Positions 1-7,180 of a stretch of DNA of 13,168 nt are shown here, one piece after another; the first letter of the stretch is position 1; each line of letters starts with the position of its first letter. A program made the position numbers and the translations under genes. Source of the DNA: Planctomycetaceae bacterium (GTDB taxonomy: Bacteria; Planctomycetota; Phycisphaerae; Phycisphaerales; SM1A02); NCBI GenBank assembly GCA_027488415.1, contig JAIYBS010000332.1:1-13168 (forward strand), written 5' to 3'. The notes beneath the pieces were generated by a model. The model did not search any database and was not told where the DNA came from. It saw only the letters and a program-made list of their open reading frames with translations.

Positions 1-201
1 CTCCCAGGCCATCGCGGCGAGCGACATGCCGCGCTCGACGTCGCCGGCGCGGACGGACTCCTCCTCGCCGTCGTCGCGGAGCGTGCCGACGAGGGCAGCG
101 TCGTCGCTCTGCGCGGCATCGAGCTGGTAGAGCGCCTGCAGGGCGCAGCGGCGCATCGCCAGCGTGGCGGCGCCCTCGGGCAACGCGGGTCCGTCGTTCA
201 C
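1..201 (-). CDS. nusB: NusB transcription antitermination factor, 5' part only
   Basis: The first 67 codons of a minus-strand gene that runs off the left edge. They begin VNDGPALPEGAATLAMRR and continue CALQALYQLDA, the helix-1 signature of NusB ('R..A..aLYq.d'). NusB binds boxA RNA with NusE (S10) in rRNA antitermination complexes. The GTG start at 201-199 overlaps the ribH stop as GTGA, so the two are translationally coupled. A ribH-nusB order is common in bacteria. The GTG is chosen because of this 4-bp overlap and because the conserved helix begins about 16 residues later. The C-terminal two thirds is not visible. The assignment rests on one helix plus context. Confidence 0.82.
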   Translation of the reverse strand, partial: MNDGPALPEGAATLAMRRCALQALYQLDAAQSDDAALVGTLRDDGEEESVRAGDVERGMSLAAMAWE

Positions 202-668
202 TTCCTGATCTCCCGGCACGAGCATGCCGTCGCGACCACCGCGCGCATGGCGTCGGCGCCCTTGTTCCCGACCGCGCCGCCCGCCCGGGCGCGCGCCTGT
301 TCGATGTTCTCCACCGTGAGCACCGCGAGGCCCACGGGCTTGCCGCGGGCCACGGAGATCCGCAGCAGCTCCTGGGTGACGGCGAGCCCGAGGTGCCGGT
401 CGTGCACGGTCTCGCCGCGGACCACGCACCCGATCGCGACGGCGCCGTCGACGTCCGGCCGCGCGAGAAGCGCGTCGACGAGGAGCGGCAGCTCGAACGC
501 GCCGGCGGCCTCCACCGAGCGCATGCCGGACGGGTCGCCGCCGAGGCGCGCGAACTCCTCGCGGGCGGCGCGGACCATCGACGAGGTGACGTCGGCGTGG
601 TACGCGCTCGCGGCGATCGCCACGCGCATGCCGCGCGCGTCGGCCTGGATGTCGATGTCGGCCTTCAT
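198..668 (-). CDS. ribH: 6,7-dimethyl-8-ribityllumazine synthase
   Basis: A 156-aa lumazine synthase, the usual length for the family. It condenses 5-amino-6-ribitylamino-uracil with dihydroxybutanone phosphate in the penultimate step of riboflavin synthesis, in cytosolic oligomeric shells. Visible marks are SAYHADVT near residue 21 (substrate-ring aromatic region), EAAGAFELP at 53-61, the RGETVH loop at 84-89 with H89 at the position of the catalytic histidine, and NIEQARARAG followed by GNKGADA at 121-140 near the C-terminus. The frame stays open to 746, but the ATG at 668 is preferred: it gives the family length and lies 11 nt after a TACGAT -10-like box. It is the first gene of the minus-strand unit and overlaps nusB by 4 bp. 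No other rib genes are in the window. Confidence 0.95.
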   Translation of the reverse strand: MKADIDIQADARGMRVAIAASAYHADVTSSMVRAAREEFARLGGDPSGMRSVEAAGAFELPLLVDALLARPDVDGAVAIGCVVRGETVHDRHLGLAVTQELLRISVARGKPVGLAVLTVENIEQARARAGGAVGNKGADAMRAVVATACSCREIRK

Positions 669-679
669 GAGGACGGGGC

Positions 680-685
680 ATCGTA
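680..685 (-). promoter_or_regulatory. Candidate -10 box for ribH-nusB
   Basis: TACGAT on the minus strand, 11 nt before the ribH ATG. With a start site about 6-7 nt downstream the mRNA would have only a few leader bases, and there is no Shine-Dalgarno sequence. No clear -35 hexamer is seen. An identical hexamer faces the other way at 700-705. Confidence 0.4.
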
Positions 686-699
686 GCAGCGCCCCCCGA

Positions 700-705
700 T
701 ACGAT
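700..705 (+). promoter_or_regulatory. Candidate -10 box for the UbiA-like gene
   Basis: TACGAT on the plus strand ends 7 nt before the ATG at 713, so transcription would begin at or next to the start codon and give a leaderless mRNA. No Shine-Dalgarno sequence or clear -35 is visible. It is one of six genes here with TAnnnT 6-8 nt from the start. Confidence 0.45.
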
Positions 706-712
706 TGCCCCC

Positions 713-1714
713 ATGCGCCCAGTCGCAGAGCGCATCCTCGACGCATTCCAGCTGACCCGGCTTTCGCTCGCCTTCGGCGCCGTGTGCGAGCTGTGGCTCG
801 TGACGCTGCTCACCCGCGCGGACCCGCGCTACGTGCACCTGCCCGTCTACCACCTGCCGCTCTGGAAGGCGCTCGCGGCCACGGCGGTCACGGCGCTCGG
901 GCTGTTCTCGTTCGCCGCGAGCCTCAACGACCTGCTCGACGTCCGCCACGACCGACGCTTCAGCCCCGACCGGCCGCTCGCCGCCGGGCGCATCCGCACC
1001 TCGAGCGCCGCGCTGCTTTCGTTCGGCGCGCTGATGGCCGCGGTGGTGAGCGCGAGCACGCTCGGCGAGCCGGCGCTGGTGCTCACCGTCGCGGTCGCGG
1101 CGGCCGTCATGTTCTACGACGTCGTCGGCAAGCACATCCCGGCGGTCGGCATCGCGACGATCGGCGTGGCGCACGCGGCGAACATGTTCATCCCGAACTG
1201 GTCGCTCTCCTTCACCCTGCCGGTGTGGTGGTCGATGTCGCACGCCGTGGCGATCGCGGCGAGCGTGCACCGGTTCGAGGACAAGCGGCCGTACTTCGGC
1301 ACCAAGCGGATCCTCTCGCTCGTGGCGGCGTGGCTCTTCTGGTCGGTCGTGATCCTCGGCGGCGGGGCGCTCGCGTCGAGCGGCTCGCCGGGCGGCTTCT
1401 GGCCGCAGGTGGCGCGGGGCGACGAGCTCGTGGGTACCGGGCCGGTCGGCCTCGTGTGGCCGGCGCTCGCGCTGGTCGCGTTCCTGGTGCTCGTCCGCGG
1501 CAAGATCGCCGGCTCGCCCGGCCCCGTCGGCGGCGAGAAGCTCCGCCGCTACGGCGCGATGTGGCAGGCCGTCTACGCGGCCGCGTGGCTGATGGCCGCG
1601 GGCCTGCGCGCCGAGGCGCTCGGGATGGCGGTGCTCGCCGTGCTCGGGCTGCTCGCGATGACCGTCATCAAGGAAGTGAACGGCCTCAGCGGACGCCCGA
1701 TCGGCTGGCGTTGA
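713..1714 (+). CDS. UbiA-family prenyltransferase-like membrane protein
   Basis: A 333-aa, very hydrophobic protein with about eight likely membrane segments. UbiA enzymes move a polyprenyl group from its diphosphate to an acceptor (quinone, chlorophyll, heme or lipid precursors) in the inner membrane. The first Mg/diphosphate motif is clear: NDLLDVRHD at 72-80 (NDxxDxxxD), followed by the family's RPLAAGRI at 87-94. The stretch FYDVVGKHIPAVG (134-146) matches the third and fourth helix region. The second acidic motif, normally DxxxD, is poor: VHRFEDKRPYFGTKR at 185-199 keeps only E189 and D190. The acceptor substrate cannot be read from the sequence. The stop lies 15 bp before the LptD-like start, but a separate -10-like box lies in that gap. 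Confidence 0.85.
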   Translation: MRPVAERILDAFQLTRLSLAFGAVCELWLVTLLTRADPRYVHLPVYHLPLWKALAATAVTALGLFSFAASLNDLLDVRHDRRFSPDRPLAAGRIRTSSAALLSFGALMAAVVSASTLGEPALVLTVAVAAAVMFYDVVGKHIPAVGIATIGVAHAANMFIPNWSLSFTLPVWWSMSHAVAIAASVHRFEDKRPYFGTKRILSLVAAWLFWSVVILGGGALASSGSPGGFWPQVARGDELVGTGPVGLVWPALALVAFLVLVRGKIAGSPGPVGGEKLRRYGAMWQAVYAAAWLMAAGLRAEALGMAVLAVLGLLAMTVIKEVNGLSGRPIGWR

Positions 1715-1716
1715 AG

Positions 1717-1722
1717 TAGCCT
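1717..1722 (+). promoter_or_regulatory. Candidate -10 box for the LptD-like gene
   Basis: TAGCCT lies in the 15-bp gap after the UbiA-like stop and ends 7 nt before the GTG at 1730. The same hexamer at the same distance precedes the GTG of the fusion gene at 11902. It suggests an independent leaderless start; no Shine-Dalgarno sequence is present. Confidence 0.42.
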
Positions 1723-1729
1723 CCCGCGC

Positions 1730-4700
1730 GTGTCCCGCGCCGCACGAACCGCCCGCCTCGCCGCCGCGATCGCGGTCGCGTCCGCGATCGCCGCCGCCGC
1801 GCCGGCGGCCGCGCAGGTCTCGCTCGGTCCGATCACCGGCAAGAGCCTCGGCGGCTTCGTGCTGCCGACCGAGCCGGGCACCTGGCCCGTGTCGCTGCGG
1901 TCCGTGTCGGCGAACGTCTGGAAGGTCGACAGCACCCAGCGCGTCTACCTGAGCGGCCGCGTGTCGGTGCAGCTCGGCACCTACGACTTCACCGCCGAGC
2001 GCGCGGTGCTCTGGATCGAGAGGCTGCCGACCGCCAAGGGCCTGGTGACGCAGCTGGCGCTCTGGTTCCCCGAGACCATCGAGCCCACGAAGGCCGCGGG
2101 CCTCGGCGCGGGCGGCAGCAACCTGTTCGTGACGGCCGCGACCTACGGCGACGTGTCGCTCTCCGCCGTCCTCGTCGAGCCGACCGAGCCCGAGCGCAAC
2201 GACGACCTCCTCCGCGCGCAGCAGCGCCTCGCGGCCTACCTCTCGGAGCTCGTGGCGAACCCGCCGGCGCTCCGGATCCTGCCCGAGGTCCTCCGCCCGC
2301 CCGCGCCGCCGCCGCCCCCGCCGCTCGCGGTCGGCGACGTCGCCCCGGCCGACCCGAGCGTGGCGGCCGCGATGGAGGCCGCCTCCGCGCCGAGCGCCGC
2401 CCCGCCGATGCGCGAGCTCCCGGCCGCGCAGGTCGCCGCGCCCGTCGCCGGCGAGGAGATCGACCGCACCTCGACCCGGCCGATCGTCGCGCCGGACAGC
2501 ACCGTGGTCTTCGCCGCCGAGCAGCTCGACGTCGACGCGGACTCGGACACCGTGACGCTGACCAAGGGCGCGTCGGTCGACGTGCTGCCCCGCTTCGAGG
2601 GCGGCGCGAGCCGCGCGCTGCAGCTGCGCGCCGACCGCGGCGTCGTGTTCCTGCGCAAGGGGACGGTCGCGGGCCTCAAGGGCGGCGGCACCGAGACCTC
2701 CGCGGACAGCGTGCTCGGCGTCTACCTCGAGGGCGAGGTGTACGCGACCGACTTCCGCTACTCGGTGCGCGCGCGGCGCGCGTACTACGACTTCGCGACC
2801 AACCGCGCCAGCATGGTCGACGGCGTCCTGCGCACGCAGGACCGCAGGGGCATCCCGCTCGTCGCGCGCGCGAGGGAGCTGCGGCAGTTCTCGCAGCAGC
2901 AGTTCGAGGCGACCGACGTGCGCGTCTCGATGAGCGAGTTCTTCGAGCCCCACCTCTCGGTCGGCGCGGAGCGCGCCACGATCACGCAGGTCGAGGCGGC
3001 GGACGGCGGCACCGAGGCGCGGCTGAGCGCGCGCGACGTGACGTTCGCCGCGGGCACGGTGCCCTTCTTCTGGCTGCCGTCCTTCGAGGCCGCCGGCGAG
3101 CTGACGCCGCCGATCCGCCGCGCCGCGGTCAACTACAACGACCAGACCGGCGCGCAGATCAACACCAGCTGGGACCTGTTCTCGCTGCTCGGGATCGCGC
3201 CGCCGCCCGGCAGCGAGCTCGACCTCGTCGAGGAGGCGTTCACGAACTGGGGCGTCGGCGGCGGCGTGAGGGGCACGATCGCCGGGGCGCGCCTCGACCT
3301 GCTCGCCATCTACGACTTCCGCAACGAGGAGCAGACCTCGGCGGGCCAGTTCGTGACGGCGAGCGACTCGTTCCGCGGCACGTTCAGCGGCAGCCGCACC
3401 TTCGAGTTCTCCGACACCGCGAAGCTGCAGCTGCAGGGCTCGTACGTCACGGACGAGTCCTTCATGCAGACCTGGCGCCAGCGCGAGTTCGCGACCGGCC
3501 CGCAGCGCGAGACGAGCGCCTACCTCGTCGACGCGGGCGACCGCTCCGAGATCTCGGTGCTCCTCTCCGTGCCGACGAACGACGTGATCACCAACTCGTC
3601 GCAGCTCGCGTCGCGGCCGTACCAGGTGCGGAAGTACCCGGAGGTCGCCTACAAGCGCTGGGGCGACACGCTGTTCGGCGACTCGCTCGTCTGGCAGCAG
3701 GAGTACAGCGGAAACCTGATGGCGATCGAGTACGGGCGCGGGTCGAGCAACTCGACCGGCGTGCGATCGAACACCTTCAACCTCCTCGGCCAGCAGTACG
3801 CGCCCGGCAAGACCTTCACGCGCGACACGACCGTCGAGGACCTCTACGGATCCGAGGGCTACGCCACCGACACCATCTCGCGCCTCTACACGCGCCAGGA
3901 GCTCTCCTCGACCTTCGGCAGCGGCAGCGCGAAGGTCACCCCGTTCGCGTCGGGCTCGGCGTACGGCTACGTCGACGGCAACCCCGGCGACTACAGCGAG
4001 TACGCGGACCGCTTCCGCGCGATCCTCGCCGCCGGCTTCCGCTCGAGCGCGGAGCTCATCTCGAGCTTCGACCGCTTCGAGGTGCCGACGCTCGACCTGC
4101 ACCGCATGCGCCACGTGCTGTCGCCCTACGTCAACACCTGGGCCGGCTGGAACACGACCGAGGACCTCGCCTACGCGATCTACGACCAGGAGATCGAGGC
4201 CGCGACCGGCGGCGCCGCCGTGCAGGCGGGCATCAAGCAGCGCCTGCAGACGATGCGCGGCGGACCGGGCAACTGGCAGTCGGTCGACTGGCTGACGGTC
4301 GACGTGGGCCTCGTCTGGAACGAGAGCGGCGACGACCTCGCGCGCACCTTCACCGACGGCGCGCAGTACCGGCAGAGCCCGTTCCCGCAGTACTTCGCGT
4401 GGCGACCCGAGCTCAGCCAGTGGGGCCGAAACGCCTACGCCGCCTTCACGATGGCCGCGAGCAGCTCGCTCACCTTCCGCGGAAACCTCACGTACCTGCT
4501 CGAGGACGACCTGCCCGACTACGGCGGCGGCGCCTTCGGCCTCGCGAACGCGGCCCGCGGCTCGATCGGCGCGAGCATGCAGCACAGCCAGGACGTGTCG
4601 ACCTTCATCGAGTACCGCGGCATCAACAACTTCTCGCCGGAGGACATCTACCTCTCCGACGCGCTGCTCGCGGCGGGCGTGAACTACCGGATCAGCAAGG

Positions 4701-4918
4701 CGTACACCGCCTCGTTCATCCCGACCTACGACCTGCGCGAGGGCGACTTCCGCCTGTTCACGACGAACATCGCGCGCGAGATGCCCGACTTCACGCTGCT
4801 CGGGACCTTCGGCTACGACGCCGTCCAGGACCAGTACTTCGGCGGGCTCAACATCCGCATCGGCGCGGGCGGCAGCGCGACGCCGTCGCTCTTCAACACG
4901 GCCGCGATCGACCGCTGA
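1730..4918 (+). CDS. LptD/OstA-like outer-membrane assembly protein
   Basis: A 1062-aa exported protein. Residues 1-29 form an Ala-rich signal peptide ending AAAQ before VSLG, which supports the GTG start. Two beta-rich LptA/OstA-like stretches follow, about 58-150 and about 255-440. They are split by a Pro/Ala-rich linker (about 186-245, including a run of Pro at 191-198). The second holds the LptD-type phrases YLEGEVYATDFRY and RARRAYYDF. From about 465 to the end the pattern of alternating aromatic and polar residues suits a beta-barrel, with RMRHVLSPYVNTWAGWN corresponding to the 'H.l.P.v.y' barrel motif of LptD. LptD inserts lipopolysaccharide into the outer leaflet. The protein has no cysteine, so it cannot form the disulfides of E. 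coli LptD. It ends in IDR, not an aromatic residue. An LptD-like role is likely; its lipid cargo is unknown. Confidence 0.8.
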   Translation: MSRAARTARLAAAIAVASAIAAAAPAAAQVSLGPITGKSLGGFVLPTEPGTWPVSLRSVSANVWKVDSTQRVYLSGRVSVQLGTYDFTAERAVLWIERLPTAKGLVTQLALWFPETIEPTKAAGLGAGGSNLFVTAATYGDVSLSAVLVEPTEPERNDDLLRAQQRLAAYLSELVANPPALRILPEVLRPPAPPPPPPLAVGDVAPADPSVAAAMEAASAPSAAPPMRELPAAQVAAPVAGEEIDRTSTRPIVAPDSTVVFAAEQLDVDADSDTVTLTKGASVDVLPRFEGGASRALQLRADRGVVFLRKGTVAGLKGGGTETSADSVLGVYLEGEVYATDFRYSVRARRAYYDFATNRASMVDGVLRTQDRRGIPLVARARELRQFSQQQFEATDVRVSMSEFFEPHLSVGAERATITQVEAADGGTEARLSARDVTFAAGTVPFFWLPSFEAAGELTPPIRRAAVNYNDQTGAQINTSWDLFSLLGIAPPPGSELDLVEEAFTNWGVGGGVRGTIAGARLDLLAIYDFRNEEQTSAGQFVTASDSFRGTFSGSRTFEFSDTAKLQLQGSYVTDESFMQTWRQREFATGPQRETSAYLVDAGDRSEISVLLSVPTNDVITNSSQLASRPYQVRKYPEVAYKRWGDTLFGDSLVWQQEYSGNLMAIEYGRGSSNSTGVRSNTFNLLGQQYAPGKTFTRDTTVEDLYGSEGYATDTISRLYTRQELSSTFGSGSAKVTPFASGSAYGYVDGNPGDYSEYADRFRAILAAGFRSSAELISSFDRFEVPTLDLHRMRHVLSPYVNTWAGWNTTEDLAYAIYDQEIEAATGGAAVQAGIKQRLQTMRGGPGNWQSVDWLTVDVGLVWNESGDDLARTFTDGAQYRQSPFPQYFAWRPELSQWGRNAYAAFTMAASSSLTFRGNLTYLLEDDLPDYGGGAFGLANAARGSIGASMQHSQDVSTFIEYRGINNFSPEDIYLSDALLAAGVNYRISKAYTASFIPTYDLREGDFRLFTTNIAREMPDFTLLGTFGYDAVQDQYFGGLNIRIGAGGSATPSLFNTAAIDR

Positions 4919-4966
4919 CGCGCACGGCGCGCGACGGCGACGCGCACGGTCACGCGCTCCGCACCA

Positions 4967-5995
4967 TCACTCGAAGAGCTCGGTCGACCGCGCCGGCGGC
5001 TCCATGCCCAGGTGCCGGAACGCGGCGTCGGTCATGCGCCTTCCCTGCCTGGTGCGCGCGAGGAAGCCGACCTGCAGCAGGTAGGGCTCGACCACGTCCT
5101 CGAGCGTGAGGGCGTCCTCGCCGAGGCTCGCGGCGATCGCCTCGAGGCCGGCCGGCCCGCCCCGGTAGGTGGTCGCGAGCGTCCGGAGGTAGCGGCGGTC
5201 GAGCTCGTCGAGGCCGAGCGCGTCGACGCCCTCCAGCGCGAGCGAGTCGTCGACCGTCTTCCCGTCGAGCCGGCCGCCGGCGCGGACCGCCGCGAAGTCG
5301 CGCACGCGCCGCAGCAGGCGCAGCGCCACGCGCGGCGTGCCGCGGCTGCGCTCGGCGACGGAGCGCAGCGTCGCCGCGGGCACGCCGTCCATGCGCATCA
5401 GCCGCGCGGCGCGCGCGAGGATCGAGACCACGTCGTCCACCGGGTAGAACCCGAGGTTGTGGACGATGCCGAAGCGCGTCCGGAGCGCCTGCGTCAGCAG
5501 TCCCGCGCGGGTGGTCGCCCCGATCAGCGTGAACGGGCGCAGGCCGATCGTCACCACCTTCGAGTGCATCCCGCTGTCGACGGTGAAGTCGATGCGGAAG
5601 TCCTCCATCGCCGGGTAGATGTACTCCTCGACCGCCGTCGGCAGCCGGTGGATCTCGTCGATGAAGAGCACGTCGTGCGCCTCCATCTTGGTGAGCGTGC
5701 CGATCAGGTCCGCGGCCTTGGTGAGCGCCGGGCCGCTCGTCACGTAGGCGCGCGTCCCCATCTCCGCGGCGATCACGTGCGCGAGCGTGGTCTTGCCGAG
5801 TCCCGGCGGGCCGTGCAGCAGGACGTGCTCCATCGGCTCGCCGCGGCCCTTCGCGGCCTCGATCGCGATGCGCACGCGCTCGATCAGGTCGCGCTGGCCG
5901 ACGTACTCCTCGATGCGCCCGGGACGGAGCGCCCCCGTCGCCTGCTCGGCGTCGGCGGCCTGCTCGGCGGCGGAGACGATTCGTTCGCGTGCCAT
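4967..5995 (-). CDS. ruvB: Holliday junction branch-migration ATPase RuvB
   Basis: A 342-aa AAA+ motor that drives Holliday-junction migration with RuvA. Visible features are GRIEEYVGQ near residue 26, Walker A GPPGLGKT (62-69), Walker B FIDEIH (111-116), the presensor-1 hairpin region AMEDFRIDF (129-137), sensor 1 GATTRAG (159-165), the arginine finger in LRTRFG (R174), sensor 2 RGTPRVALRLLRRVRDFA, and a C-terminal winged helix ending TRQGRRMTDAAFRHLG. Length and motifs are full. It starts at the ATG at 5995, 22 bp after the LemA stop, with no -10-like box or good ribosome site, so it is probably cotranscribed from upstream. ruvA and ruvC are not in the window. It converges on the LptD-like gene with a 48-bp gap that shows no T-tract terminator. 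Confidence 0.98.
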   Translation of the reverse strand: MARERIVSAAEQAADAEQATGALRPGRIEEYVGQRDLIERVRIAIEAAKGRGEPMEHVLLHGPPGLGKTTLAHVIAAEMGTRAYVTSGPALTKAADLIGTLTKMEAHDVLFIDEIHRLPTAVEEYIYPAMEDFRIDFTVDSGMHSKVVTIGLRPFTLIGATTRAGLLTQALRTRFGIVHNLGFYPVDDVVSILARAARLMRMDGVPAATLRSVAERSRGTPRVALRLLRRVRDFAAVRAGGRLDGKTVDDSLALEGVDALGLDELDRRYLRTLATTYRGGPAGLEAIAASLGEDALTLEDVVEPYLLQVGFLARTRQGRRMTDAAFRHLGMEPPARSTELFE

Positions 5996-6017
5996 GGTCG
6001 GCCGACGGCGCGGGCCG

Positions 6018-6596
6018 TCAGAACTGCACGACCGGCGCGTTGCGCTGCGAGGCGTCGTCGACCTGGAAGAAAGGCATGTCCTGGAAGCCGAAGAGCCGCG
6101 CGACGAGGAGCGCGGGGAACTGCCGCGCCATCGCGTTGTAGCCCTCGGCCGCGCCGTTGTAGCCGCCGCGCGCGCCGGCGATGCGGTTCTCGATCTGCGA
6201 GAGCTCGCCCTGCAGCTGCAGGAAGTTCTGGTTCGCCTTGAGGTCCGGGTACGCCTCGGCCACCGCCATCAGGCGGCCGAGCGCGCCGGTGAGTCCCTGC
6301 TCGGCCTGCAGGCGCTCCTCCATGCTCATGTTCGGGCGCACCGCCGCGGCGCGCGCGGCGATCACGTTCTCGAGCGTCTGCTTCTCGTGCGAGGCATATC
6401 CCTTCACGGTGCTGACGAGGTTGGGCACCAGGTCGTGCCGGCGCTTCAGCTCCACGTCGATTCCGCTGAACGCGCCCTGCGCCGCGATGCGCCCGCGCGT
6501 GAGCGAGTTGTAGACGCCGACGCCCCACAGGACGGCGACGATGAGCACGATCGCGAGACCCCCGACGATCACCAACCCGAAAAGAAGCGGACCCAT
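6018..6596 (-). CDS. LemA family protein
   Basis: A 192-aa LemA-family membrane protein. Residues 4-28 form one hydrophobic N-terminal segment (LLFGLVIVGGLAIVLIVAVL), followed by a cytosolic helical bundle. Family marks in order are VYNSL at 28-32, VELKRRHDLVPNLVSTVKGY at 48-67, ASHEKQTLENV, then GGYNGAAEGYN at 144-154, FPALLVARLFGF, PFFQVDD and the C-terminal NAPVVQF. The molecular function of LemA proteins is not settled. The ATG at 6596 is firm: AGGAGG lies 8 nt upstream, unlike the leaderless-looking neighbours, and the hydrophobic segment begins at once. The usual partners (TPM-domain protein, HtpX) are absent; instead it lies between EVE and ruvB. Confidence 0.95.
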   Translation of the reverse strand: MGPLLFGLVIVGGLAIVLIVAVLWGVGVYNSLTRGRIAAQGAFSGIDVELKRRHDLVPNLVSTVKGYASHEKQTLENVIAARAAAVRPNMSMEERLQAEQGLTGALGRLMAVAEAYPDLKANQNFLQLQGELSQIENRIAGARGGYNGAAEGYNAMARQFPALLVARLFGFQDMPFFQVDDASQRNAPVVQF

Positions 6597-6604
6597 GGCG
6601 AATT

Positions 6605-6610
6605 CCTCCT
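6605..6610 (-). promoter_or_regulatory. Strong Shine-Dalgarno site of lemA
   Basis: AGGAGG on the minus strand, 8 nt before the lemA ATG. It fixes that start and is the only full-strength ribosome binding site seen ahead of a gene in the window. That suggests lemA is translated from a longer, led transcript. Confidence 0.75.
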
Positions 6611-6642
6611 CGCGCGGCGCTGCCGCGACGCCATCACGATAC

Positions 6643-6717
6643 CGAAATCCGTACCCGGTTAAGTATGCACCAATTGCCTCCGGCAATTGGTGCATACTTA
6701 ACCGGGTACGGATTTCG
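6643..6717. repeat. Perfect 36-bp inverted repeat with 3-nt loop
   Basis: The left arm 6643-6678 is the exact reverse complement of the right arm 6682-6717, with loop TCC at 6679-6681. Flanking bases do not pair (6642 and 6718 are both C), so the arms have sharp ends. The arms are 50% G+C (18 of 36), far below the surrounding DNA, and contain TTAA and CAATTG, which are rare here. Read inward from either end, each arm contains AAATCCGTACCCGGTTAA, that is KSVPG and a stop. On the minus strand this is the end of the EVE gene. There is no T-tract on either side, so it is not a classical intrinsic terminator, although a 36-bp RNA stem could block RNA polymerase or an exonuclease. The sharp ends, foreign composition and coding overlap suggest a mobile palindromic (REP-like or MITE-like) element. 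Whether it is multicopy cannot be seen from one window. Confidence 0.93.
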
Positions 6718-7168
6718 CGAGTCGCAGCACCGCGTCGAACTCGGCCTTGGTCACGGGGGTGACGCTCAGCCGGTTTCCCTTCTGGAGCGCGACCATCGCC
6801 CTGAGCGCGGGCGCGGCGCGGAGCTCCTCGAGCGTCACGACCCTCGCGAACCGCTCTGCGAAGCGCAGGTCGCGCATCAGCCAGCGTGGCTCGTCCCGCT
6901 TCGAGGCCGGGTCGTGGTACTCGCTCTTGGCGTCGAACTGGGTCGGATCGGGCTTCGCCGCGCCGACCACCTCGGCGACGCCGGCCACGCCCGTCGGCTC
7001 CGCGTTCGAGTGGTACACGAGCACGCGGTCGCCGGGCTGCATGCCGTCGCGCATGAAGTTCCGCGCCTGGTAGTTGCGCACCCCCTCCCAGCCCGTCACG
7101 CGGTCGCGCTTCAGGTCGTCGATGGAATACACGTCGGGTTCGGTCTTGCAGAGCCAGAAGCCGGCCAT
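6698..7168 (-). CDS. EVE domain-containing protein (THYN1/YTH-like fold)
   Basis: A 156-aa single EVE (PUA/YTH-superfamily) domain. Members bind modified bases in DNA or RNA; the ligand of this one is not evident. Family marks are FWLCKTEPDVYSIDDLKRD (4-22), WEGVRNYQARNFMRDGM (27-43), GDRVLVYHSN (46-55), GVAEVV (63-68), then YHDP, PRWLM and LQKGNRLSVTPVT. The start at 7168 fits the family N-terminus. The domain ends near VLRLA; the final residues KSVPG and the TAA stop are written by the right arm of the inverted repeat at 6643-6717. It is divergent from the gene at 7193 with 24 bp between start codons and has a -10-like TATCCT 6 nt upstream. It may be cotranscribed with lemA and ruvB. Confidence 0.95.
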   Translation of the reverse strand: MAGFWLCKTEPDVYSIDDLKRDRVTGWEGVRNYQARNFMRDGMQPGDRVLVYHSNAEPTGVAGVAEVVGAAKPDPTQFDAKSEYHDPASKRDEPRWLMRDLRFAERFARVVTLEELRAAPALRAMVALQKGNRLSVTPVTKAEFDAVLRLAKSVPG

Positions 7169-7174
7169 GCGTCG

Positions 7175-7180
7175 AGGATA
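7175..7180 (-). promoter_or_regulatory. Candidate -10 box for the EVE gene
   Basis: TATCCT on the minus strand ends 6 nt before the ATG at 7168, which implies a leaderless mRNA. It shares two bases (7179-7180) with the oppositely directed -10-like box of the next gene. Confidence 0.48.

Noticed and set aside
669..746. A 26-residue extension of RibH to an upstream ATG
   Set aside because: It would exceed the family length and run across the divergent UbiA-like start region and both -10-like boxes.
665..4585. A 1306-codon minus-strand open frame opposite the UbiA-like and LptD-like genes
   Set aside because: Its translation is low-complexity Arg/Ala/Gly/Asp/His-rich with no domain. It is an antisense shadow expected in high-G+C DNA, and the plus-strand genes have clear family motifs.
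4919..4966. A terminator between the convergent LptD-like and ruvB genes
   Set aside because: The 48-bp gap has scattered GCGC stretches but no convincing stem followed by T residues.
6643..6717. The palindrome as a classical Rho-independent terminator
   Set aside because: No run of T follows the stem in either direction, the stem is much longer than usual, and the EVE stop codon lies inside it. Termination by other means is not excluded.
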